DNA of 64,000 nucleotides from Cellulomonas sp. (GTDB lineage: Bacteria > Actinomycetota > Actinomycetes > Actinomycetales > Cellulomonadaceae): positions 92,120-156,119 of the forward strand of contig NZ_JADGMY010000021.1 in the NCBI RefSeq assembly GCF_015234515.1, given 5' to 3'. Under the pieces are notes generated by a model. That model ran no database searches and had not been told where the DNA came from. It saw only the letters and a list, made by a program, of their open reading frames with translations. Shown here piece after piece: positions 54,192-61,231 of this stretch (position 1 is the stretch's first letter; every line of letters begins with the position of its first letter). The translations under genes and the position numbers were made by a program.

Positions 54192-55318
54192 GGGTCGGCG
54201 TCGTCGGCTGCGGCGTCATCTCGAACGCCTACCTGACGACCGCCGCGACCACCCCCGACCTCGAGATCGTCGCGGTCGCCGACCTGGACCGCGCGCGCGC
54301 CGACGCGACGGCGCTGCAGCACGGCGTCCGCGCGCTCGACCTGCCGGACCTGCTCGCGCACGACGACGTCGAGTGGGTGCTCGACCTGACGACGCCCGCC
54401 GCGCACGAGGAGGTCGCGCTGGCGGCGGTCGCGCACGGCCGGTCCGTCTACAACGAGAAGCCGTTCTGCGCGACGGTCGCCTCCGCCCGGCACGTGCTGG
54501 ACGCTGCCGCCACGGCCGGCGTCGCGCTCGGCGGCGCGCCGGACACGGTCCTGGGCACCGGCGTGCAGACCGCGCGGGCGGCGGTCGAGTCCGGCGCGAT
54601 CGGCCGTCCCGTCGCCGCCACCGCCACCATGGCGTGCGGCGGCCACGAGGCCTGGCACCCGCAGCCGGACTTCTACTACGCCCCCGGTGGCGGCCCGCTG
54701 CTCGACATGGGCCCGTACTACCTGACGACGCTCGTGCACCTGCTCGGACCGGTCACGGCGGTCCAGGGCGTCGCGACCCAGCCGCGCACGCACCGCACGA
54801 TCGGCCAGGGACCGCGCGCGGGCGAGCTCGTGCCCGTCGGCGTCGCGACGCACGTCACCGCGCTGGTCGAGCACGCGTCCGGGGCGGTGACGACGCTCGT
54901 CATGAGCTTCGACGCGCCCGCCTCGATGGCGCGGCCCATCGAGGTGCACGGCGAGGAGGGCTCGCTGCTGGTCCCCGACCCCAACCGGTTCGAGGGCGAC
55001 GTGCTCGTCCACGCACGCGGCGGCGAGTGGCAGACGCTGCCGCCGTCCGCCGGGTACGCGAACGCCGGGCGCGGGGCCGGACTCGTCGACGCCGCCCGCA
55101 GCGCGGACCGCCGCACGACCCGCGCGTCGGCCGACGTCGCGCTGCACGTGCTCGACACCATGGAGACGGTGCTGCGCGCGGCGGACGCGGGCACCCGGCT
55201 GGCCGTCACCAGCACGTGCGACGTCCCGCCGCTCGTCCCGCTCGCCGACCTCACCACCCCCGGGAGGCCCGACATGGCCCGCACCGCGTCCGCCCCGCTC
55301 ACCCGGACCGCCTCGTGA
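54176..55318 (+). CDS. Gfo/Idh/MocA oxidoreductase A, Tyr replacing the catalytic His
   Basis: A 380-residue sugar dehydrogenase-type protein. The Rossmann domain (1 to about 125) opens LRVGVVGCGVISNAYLTTAA and contains the EKP motif (VYNEKPFCAT). In the C-terminal alpha/beta domain the usual G-x-H-x2-D catalytic motif reads LLDMGPYYLTTLVHLLGP: Tyr-Tyr takes the His place, as in some subfamilies. The GTG at 54176 lies inside the end of the ThuA gene with GAGAGGAG just before, so it is coupled. Likely substrates are a keto- or dehydro-sugar. Confidence 0.88.
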   Translation: MGQPLRVGVVGCGVISNAYLTTAATTPDLEIVAVADLDRARADATALQHGVRALDLPDLLAHDDVEWVLDLTTPAAHEEVALAAVAHGRSVYNEKPFCATVASARHVLDAAATAGVALGGAPDTVLGTGVQTARAAVESGAIGRPVAATATMACGGHEAWHPQPDFYYAPGGGPLLDMGPYYLTTLVHLLGPVTAVQGVATQPRTHRTIGQGPRAGELVPVGVATHVTALVEHASGAVTTLVMSFDAPASMARPIEVHGEEGSLLVPDPNRFEGDVLVHARGGEWQTLPPSAGYANAGRGAGLVDAARSADRRTTRASADVALHVLDTMETVLRAADAGTRLAVTSTCDVPPLVPLADLTTPGRPDMARTASAPLTRTAS

Positions 55319-56487
55319 CCGCGCCGCGGCTCGGCGTCGGCATGGTGGGCCACGCGTTCATGGGCCTCGCCCACTCGCACGCCTGGCAGACGGCGCCCCG
55401 GTTCTTCGACCTGCCGCTGCGCCCCGACCTGACGGTCGTCGCCGGGCGCGACGCGCAGCGCACGGCCGCCGCAGCGGAGCGCCTGGGTTGGCGCTCGTCG
55501 ACGACCGACTGGCGCGAGCTGCTCGACCGCGACGACGTCGACCTGGTCGACATCTGCACACCGGGCGACACCCACGCCGAGATCGCGATCGCCGCGCTGC
55601 AGGCGGGCAAGCACGTGCTGTGCGAGAAGCCGCTCGCCAACTCGGTCGCCGAGGCGGAGGCGATGGTCGCCGCCGCGCAGGCGGCGCCCGACCAGGTCGC
55701 GATGGTGGGCTACTCCTACCGCCGGGTCCCGGCGATCGCGCTGGCACGCCGGCTCGTCGCGGAAGGTCGCATCGGCACCGTGCGACACGCCCGCGGCCTG
55801 TACCTGCAGGACTGGCTGTCGGACCCGGCGACGCCGCTGTCGTGGCGGCTGGACAAGGACAAGGCCGGGTCGGGATCGCTCGGGGACATCGGCGCGCACG
55901 TCATCGACCTCGTGCAGCACATCACCGGCGAGCGCCTCACGGGCGTCTCGGCGCAGCTCGCGACGTTCGTCGAGGAGCGGCCCGTGGCGGCCGCGTTCGG
56001 CGGGCTGTCGGGCGTCGGGGACGCCGGCGGCGCGACCGGCCCGGTGACGGTCGACGACGCCGCGGTGTTCACGTCACGGCTGTCCGGCGGCGGGCTCGCC
56101 CTGTTCGAGGCGACGCGCTTCGCGCTCGGGCGGCGCAACGCGATCCGCGTCGAGATCAACGGCACCGAGGGCTCGCTCGCGTTCGACTTCGAGGACATGA
56201 ACGTCCTGCACGTGTACGACGCGCACGACCCGGCGGGCCTGCAGGGCTTCCGCCGCGTCTACGTCACCGAGCCCGAGCACCCGTACACCGGCAGCTGGTG
56301 GCCCACCGGCCACGGCCTGGGCTACGAGCACGCGTTCACCCACCAGGTCGTCGACCTCGTCGAGGCGGTCGCGGCGGGCACCCACCCGGCACCGACCTTC
56401 GCCGACGGCCTGCAGGTGCAGCGCGTGCTCGACGCGGTCGAGCGGTCAGCGGCGGACGACTCGCGGTGGACGCCCGTCGGGGGCTGA
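55315..56487 (+). CDS. Gfo/Idh/MocA oxidoreductase B
   Basis: A 390-residue NAD(P)-dependent dehydrogenase-type protein. The Rossmann fold begins LGVGMVGHAFMGLAHSHAW, the EKP motif is HVLCEKPLANSVAEA and the catalytic motif GSLGDIGAHVIDLVQHITG has the expected Asp and His. The sequence YTGSWWPTGHGLGYEHAFTH near the C-terminus is typical of a family found beside ThuA-like genes. The GTG at 55315 overlaps the previous stop as GTGA. Last gene of the operon; the two paralogues may carry out consecutive oxidation and reduction. Confidence 0.9.
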   Translation: MTAPRLGVGMVGHAFMGLAHSHAWQTAPRFFDLPLRPDLTVVAGRDAQRTAAAAERLGWRSSTTDWRELLDRDDVDLVDICTPGDTHAEIAIAALQAGKHVLCEKPLANSVAEAEAMVAAAQAAPDQVAMVGYSYRRVPAIALARRLVAEGRIGTVRHARGLYLQDWLSDPATPLSWRLDKDKAGSGSLGDIGAHVIDLVQHITGERLTGVSAQLATFVEERPVAAAFGGLSGVGDAGGATGPVTVDDAAVFTSRLSGGGLALFEATRFALGRRNAIRVEINGTEGSLAFDFEDMNVLHVYDAHDPAGLQGFRRVYVTEPEHPYTGSWWPTGHGLGYEHAFTHQVVDLVEAVAAGTHPAPTFADGLQVQRVLDAVERSAADDSRWTPVGG

Positions 56488-56519
56488 CACACCCACGCAG
56501 TGCGCGCGGTGTCGGCACG

Positions 56520-56538
56520 GCCGGGCTCAGCGCCCGGC
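56520..56538. terminator. Hairpin between oxidoreductase B and rnhA
   Basis: A perfect 7-bp stem GCCGGGC/GCCCGGC with a 5-base loop that contains the rnhA stop codon. It lies 32 bases past the convergent oxidoreductase gene. Confidence 0.5.
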
Positions 56539-57000
56539 TGGCGCCCCCGCGCGCACGTCGTCCACACCCCGGTTCGCCAGGCCGTCAGCCCGCTCGTTGC
56601 CCGGGTCGCCTGCGTGGCCCTTCACCCAGACCCACGTCACGTGATGACGCTCGACCTCGGCCTCGAGCGCCTGCCACAGCTCCTTGTTCTTCACGGGCTT
56701 CTTCTCCCCCGTGACCCAGCCGTTGCGCTTCCAGTTGGGCAGCCACTTGGTGAGCCCGTTCATGACGTACGTCGAGTCGACGTGCAGCGTCACCCGGCAG
56801 GGACGACGCAGCGCCCGCAGCCCCTCGATGACCGCCGTGAGCTCCATGCGGTTGTTGGTGGTGGCGGCCTCGCCGCCCCACAGCTCCTTCTCCTGGTCGC
56901 CGAAGCGCATCCAGGCGCCCCACCCGCCCACGCCGGGGTTGCCCTTGCAGGCACCGTCGGTCCACATCTCCACCACGGCTGCGTCGTCCGTCTCGCTCAC
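56527..57000 (-). CDS. rnhA: Ribonuclease HI
   Basis: A 157-residue endonuclease that cuts RNA in RNA-DNA hybrids. The four acidic catalytic residues are visible: Asp in [15 protein letters not shown], Glu in [13 protein letters not shown], Asp in [15 protein letters not shown] and Asp in [12 protein letters not shown]. The basic handle region ([20 protein letters not shown]) is present. The GTG at 57000 is exactly six bases after TACCGT, so I prefer it as a leaderless start over the GTG at 57006. Confidence 0.95.
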   Translation of the reverse strand: MSETDDAAVVEMWTDGACKGNPGVGGWGAWMRFGDQEKELWGGEAATTNNRMELTAVIEGLRALRRPCRVTLHVDSTYVMNGLTKWLPNWKRNGWVTGEKKPVKNKELWQALEAEVERHHVTWVWVKGHAGDPGNERADGLANRGVDDVRAGAPAGR

Positions 57001-57073
57001 GCGCACACGGTACTTCGGTCCGTCACCGACCCGGCGCCTGGGGAGCGGCGGGGGCGACGCTCACGCGGGGGTG

Positions 57074-58786
57074 TCAGGGCTTCTTGGGGGTCTTGTCGAG
57101 CACCTGCTCGCGGACCACCCGGCGCAGCACCTTGCCTACCTGCGAGCGCGGCAGGTCCGTGAGCACGACCAGGCGCCGCGGCAGCGCGTACCGCGCGAGG
57201 CGCGTCTCGCACCACTCGCGCACCGCGGCGAGGTCGATGCCGGCGCCTGACCCGTCCTCGTGCAGCACGACGGCGGCCACGACGTGCTCGCCCATGTCGC
57301 CGGCGGGCTCGCCGACCACGGCGACGTCGAAGACGCCCGGCATGCCGCGCAGGTGGTCCTCGACCTGCGAGGGATACACCTTGAAGCCGCCGGTGACGAT
57401 CATCTCCTTCATCCGGTCGACGAGGACGACCATGCCGTCGTCGTCCACGCGGACCACGTCACCGGTGCGGAGCCAGCCGCCCTCGAGCAGCTGGTGGGCC
57501 GTCTCCTCCGGCCGCTTCCAGTAGCCCTGGAAGACCTGCGGACCGGAGATGAGCAGCTCGCCCTGCTCGCCCGTCGCGACGTCGCGCGTGGGGTCCTCCT
57601 GGTCGACGACGCGGATGTGGGTCGACGGGAACGGCAGGCCGAGGGAGCCGGGCCGCCGGTCGGGGCTCAGCGGGTTGCCGAGCGCGACGGGCGACGTCTC
57701 GGTCATCCCGTAACCCTCGGAGACGATGCCGCCGGTGACGCGCTCCCAGCGCTCGGCCGTCGCGCGGGGCAGCGCCATCGCACCGCTGATCGCGTACTCG
57801 AACGACGTGAGGTCGGCGCCGGCCTCCTCCGCCGCGGCGGCCAGGCGGTCGAGCATGGGCGGCACGGCCGGGATGAAGGTGCCGGGCCGGCGGCGCTGCG
57901 CGGCGAGCACGCGCGCCGGGTCGAAGGACGGCAGCACGACGAGCGTGGCGGCGATCCGCACGGAGTACGTGAGGCACAGCGTCAGGCCGAAGGCGTGGAA
58001 GAACGGCAGGACCCCGTAGACGACCTCGGTGCCGGTCTCGTGCTGGGTCCACGTCTGTCCCTGCAGCGCGTTGGCCACGAGGTTGCGGTGGCTCAGCACG
58101 GCGGCCTTAGGGGTGCCGGTGGTGCCCCCGGTGTACTGCAGGAGGGCGACGTCCGACGCGTCGGGCGCGTCGGAGGGCAGCAGCGGCTCGGCGGCGTCCA
58201 GCAGCCGGTGCCAGTGCGGGATGTCGGCGGGCACAGGCCCGCGCATCGCCGCACGCGTCTTGCGCGCCGTGGCGACGGGCAGCCGCAGCGCCCAGCGCGA
58301 GGTGCGGGGCAGGTCGGCCGAGAGGTCGACCGCCACGACGTGGCGCAGGTCGGTGCGGTCCTTAGCCTCCAGCACGCGCGGGACCGCCTGCTCCCAGACG
58401 ATCGCGACGGTGGCCCCGGAGTCGGTGAGCTGGTGCGCGAGCTCGTCGGAGGTGTACGTGGGGTTGTGCTCCACCACGACCCCACCGAGCCGCAGGACGG
58501 ACCAGAACGCGACGACGTGGGAGGTGCAGTTCGGCATCACCAGCGCGACGCGGTCACCGGCACGCACGCCGAGGTCGTGCAGCACGCGCGTGCCGCGCTC
58601 CACGCGGGCGCCCAGCTCGCGGTAGGTGGTGGCCTGACCCAGGAAGTCGACGGCGACATGGTCCGGGTGGTCGCACACGGCGCGGTCGAGCGTGGCGGTG
58701 AGCGGCTCGTCGGGGATCTCGATGTCGCGCGGAACCCCCTGCGGCCAGGCAGCGGGGAGGTCGGCGGGGACTGCTGGGAGCATCAC
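57074..58786 (-). CDS. fadD: Long-chain acyl-CoA synthetase (FadD-type AMP-forming ligase)
   Basis: A 570-residue ANL-superfamily ligase that activates fatty acids to acyl-CoA. The P-loop motif is YTGGTTGTPKAAVLSHRN near 217-234. The adenylate-binding core is GYGMTETSPVALGNP near 365, WLRTGDVVRVDDDGMVVLVD contains the hinge Asp, and the C-terminal Lys lies in SQVGKVLRRVV. No signal or anchor is present. The GTG at 58786 is exactly six bases after TACGCT, a leaderless start; the ATG at 58783 is the alternative. A perfect palindrome spans the promoter, so it is probably under a TetR-type repressor acting in trans. Confidence 0.93.
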   Translation of the reverse strand: MMLPAVPADLPAAWPQGVPRDIEIPDEPLTATLDRAVCDHPDHVAVDFLGQATTYRELGARVERGTRVLHDLGVRAGDRVALVMPNCTSHVVAFWSVLRLGGVVVEHNPTYTSDELAHQLTDSGATVAIVWEQAVPRVLEAKDRTDLRHVVAVDLSADLPRTSRWALRLPVATARKTRAAMRGPVPADIPHWHRLLDAAEPLLPSDAPDASDVALLQYTGGTTGTPKAAVLSHRNLVANALQGQTWTQHETGTEVVYGVLPFFHAFGLTLCLTYSVRIAATLVVLPSFDPARVLAAQRRRPGTFIPAVPPMLDRLAAAAEEAGADLTSFEYAISGAMALPRATAERWERVTGGIVSEGYGMTETSPVALGNPLSPDRRPGSLGLPFPSTHIRVVDQEDPTRDVATGEQGELLISGPQVFQGYWKRPEETAHQLLEGGWLRTGDVVRVDDDGMVVLVDRMKEMIVTGGFKVYPSQVEDHLRGMPGVFDVAVVGEPAGDMGEHVVAAVVLHEDGSGAGIDLAAVREWCETRLARYALPRRLVVLTDLPRSQVGKVLRRVVREQVLDKTPKKP

Positions 58787-58795
58787 TACGCCAGC

Positions 58796-58819
58796 GTAAC
58801 CTACGTGACCGTAGGTTAC
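58796..58819. promoter_or_regulatory. Perfect 24-bp palindromic operator in the fadD promoter
   Basis: GTAACCTACG and CGTAGGTTAC flank a 4-base centre. The site overlaps the end of the -10 (TACGCT, 58798-58793) and fills the -10/-35 spacer. Its shape fits a TetR-family dimer. No TetR gene is in the window. Confidence 0.8.
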
Positions 58820-58932
58820 TGGTCCGTACGTCCCAGGACGGCGAGGATCACGTCGCCACGTACGCTGCCGAGGGCCGACCGCCCGGGCGGCCGACCCCCG
58901 GGCGCGACCAGCGCACGACGTGAGGAGGCGGC

Positions 58933-60270
58933 ATGCCCCACCCCGACCACGGCGACGCGACGGCCACCGCCGAACGCTCCCCCGCCCTGCGCGACCTGCG
59001 GGCGCGCCTGGCGACCCTCGACGTGCCGGACATCGTGCACGAGCTCGGCCGGCTCGGTGCCACCGACCGTGCCGTGGCCTTCCGGCTGCTGTCCAAGGGC
59101 CGCGCCGTCGAGGTCTTCGAGGACCTCGACCCGGCGCTGCAGGGCGAGCTCGTCACCTCCCTGCACGGGCACGCCGCCGCGATCTTCGCCGCCCTCGACC
59201 CGGACGACCGCGCCGCGCTGCTGGACGAGGTCCCCGCCGGCGTCGCACGGCGCCTCCTGGCGGGCCTGGCGCCCGACGACCACGCGGCGACGACCGCCCT
59301 GCTGGGCTACCCCGAGGACAGCGCGGGCCGCCGCATGTCCCCCGAGGTGGTGGCCGTGCCGGTCGGCACCACCGTCGGCGACACGATCGCCCAGGTGCGC
59401 GCGGCCGGCGACGACGCCGAGACGGTCTACGTCGTCCCCGTGGTCGCCGACGGGCGGCGCGTGCGGGGCGTCGTGTCGCTGCGCCGGCTGGTCCTCACCG
59501 ACCCCGCCACGCCCGTCGACGCGGTGATGTCGCCCGCCACCACGGTGCGCGCGACCGACGACGCGGAGGACGCCGCGAACGTCGTGCGCGACGGCGGCTT
59601 CGTGGGCGTGCCCGTGGTCGACGAGGAGGACCGCCTGGTCGGGGTGCTCACGGTGGACGACGCCATGCGCGTGCTCGAGGCCGAGGACGACGAGGACTCC
59701 GCCCGCACCGGTGGCACCGAGCCGCTGCGCCGCCCCTACCTGTCGGTCTCCGTGCTGGGCCTGGTGCGCTCGCGCGTCGTGTGGCTGCTCATGCTCATCG
59801 TCGCCGCCTCGTTGACCGTCGGCGTGCAGTCCTACTTCGAGGACGAGCTGGCGCAGGTCGTGGCGCTGGCGCTGTTCGTGCCCCTGCTCATCGGGACCGG
59901 CGGCAACGCCGGGTCGCAGGCGGCGACCACGGTCGTGCGTGCGAGCGCCGTCGGCGACGTGCGGACGGGCGACGTGGCGCGGGTCGTCGGCCGCGAGATG
60001 CTCACGGGCCTGCTGCTGGGCCTGACGCTCGCAGCCGTGGGTGTGGGTCCCGCGATGCTCGTGGCCGGCCCGGCGATCGGCCTCGTGCTCGCGCTCACGG
60101 TGGTCGCGGTGTGCACGCTCGCCACCACGGTCGGCTCGAGCGTCCCGCTGCTGGCCAAGCGGGTCGGCGTCGACCCGGCGATCGTGTCGGCGCCGTTCAT
60201 CTCGACCTTCGTGGACACCACGGGCCTGATCGTCTACTTCACCATCGCCAAGGCGGTTCTCGGGATCTGA
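58933..60270 (+). CDS. mgtE: Magnesium transporter MgtE
   Basis: A 445-residue Mg2+ channel. Order: N-terminal helical Mg-sensing domain (about 15-125; IVHELGRLGATDRAVAFRLL), two CBS domains (about 130-255; GYPEDSAGRRMSPEVVAVPV, then GFVGVPVVDEEDRLVGVLTV) and five helices (about 275-445) with the pore segment LLIGTGGNAGSQAATTVVRA. The ATG at 58933 has GAGGAGG at good spacing. Upstream, 58820-58932 holds no M-box or other Mg riboswitch that I recognise. Control is probably by the protein's own Mg-gated cytoplasmic domains. Confidence 0.94.
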   Translation: MPHPDHGDATATAERSPALRDLRARLATLDVPDIVHELGRLGATDRAVAFRLLSKGRAVEVFEDLDPALQGELVTSLHGHAAAIFAALDPDDRAALLDEVPAGVARRLLAGLAPDDHAATTALLGYPEDSAGRRMSPEVVAVPVGTTVGDTIAQVRAAGDDAETVYVVPVVADGRRVRGVVSLRRLVLTDPATPVDAVMSPATTVRATDDAEDAANVVRDGGFVGVPVVDEEDRLVGVLTVDDAMRVLEAEDDEDSARTGGTEPLRRPYLSVSVLGLVRSRVVWLLMLIVAASLTVGVQSYFEDELAQVVALALFVPLLIGTGGNAGSQAATTVVRASAVGDVRTGDVARVVGREMLTGLLLGLTLAAVGVGPAMLVAGPAIGLVLALTVVAVCTLATTVGSSVPLLAKRVGVDPAIVSAPFISTFVDTTGLIVYFTIAKAVLGI

Positions 60271-60297
60271 CGGCGGCGGCGGTGCGATGATCGCCGC

Positions 60298-61125
60298 GTG
60301 CCCGACATCGCCACCGGACCGATCGTCCCTCCCGAGATCCCCAGCGGGATACCCGGTGAGGAGGTGCCCGTACCGGCGGCGGTGGAGCGGATCGCCGCAG
60401 GCGCCCCCGTCGAGGCCGTGTGGGTCAACCAGCTCGGCGGCGTGACGTTCCGCGTCGGGCGCGACAGGTACGTCAAGTGGGCACCCGCCGACGTCACCGA
60501 GATCGACCTGCTGGCCGAGGCGGAGCGCCTGGCGTGGGCCGTCCGGTTCACGCCCGTGCCCCACGTCCTCGACCTCGGCGCCGATGACGACGGGACCTGG
60601 TTGGTCACCGCAGCCCTCGACGCCCGCAGCGCCGTCGTGCCGCCGTGGTCCGGCCGACCGGCGGAGGCGGCGTCCGCGATCGGCGCCGGGCTGCGGTCCC
60701 TGCACGAGAGCCTCCCCGTCGGCGAGTGCCCCTTCGACTGGTCGGTGGATGCGCGCCTCGCGATCGCCCTGGAGCACCTCGACGCGGGTGACACCCCCGC
60801 CGCGTGGTCGCCCGAGCACCGGGGTCTGACGGTGCAGGAGGCACGTGCGCGGCTGGTCGACGTCCCGCCCGTCGACCTGCTCGTCGTGTGCCACGGCGAC
60901 GCCTGCGCCCCCAACACGCTGATCGGCGACGACGGCCGTTGGGCCGCGCACGTCGACCTGGGGCGCCTGGGCGTCGCGGACCGCTGGGCCGACCTGGCGA
61001 TCGCCGCGTGGAGCACGCGGTGGAACTACGGCCCCGGGTACGAGACCACCGTCTACGAGGCCTACGGCGTCGAGCCCGACGACGAGCGCATCGCGTACTA
61101 CCGGCTGCTGTGGGACGCGACCTGA
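60298..61125 (+). CDS. APH(3')-like aminoglycoside/small-molecule kinase
   Basis: A 275-residue protein kinase-like phosphotransferase. The ATP-binding Lys is in RYVKWAPADVTEIDLLAEAE near 59, the catalytic loop is VVCHGDACAPNTLIG near 198-212 (Brenner-type HGD-x4-N) and the metal loop is AHVDLGRLGVADRWADLAIA near 221. These are the APH(3') signatures. It may modify aminoglycosides or simply a cell metabolite. It is chromosomal, with no mobile element nearby. The GTG at 60298 is six bases after GATGAT, a weak leaderless -10. Confidence 0.85.
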   Translation: MPDIATGPIVPPEIPSGIPGEEVPVPAAVERIAAGAPVEAVWVNQLGGVTFRVGRDRYVKWAPADVTEIDLLAEAERLAWAVRFTPVPHVLDLGADDDGTWLVTAALDARSAVVPPWSGRPAEAASAIGAGLRSLHESLPVGECPFDWSVDARLAIALEHLDAGDTPAAWSPEHRGLTVQEARARLVDVPPVDLLVVCHGDACAPNTLIGDDGRWAAHVDLGRLGVADRWADLAIAAWSTRWNYGPGYETTVYEAYGVEPDDERIAYYRLLWDAT

Positions 61126-61231
61126 CGCGTGCAGGGACGACGGCGTCCGAGGCCGGCCGCCGGGTGTCGCGGGGCCCGGCCGGCACCGGCCGGGCCACGG
61201 GCCGCGGAGCACCACGTGCGAGGATCGCCCC

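Noticed and set aside
58820..58932. Mg riboswitch (M-box) upstream of mgtE
   Set aside because: The gap is short and shows no matching conserved segments; mgtE has a normal SD.
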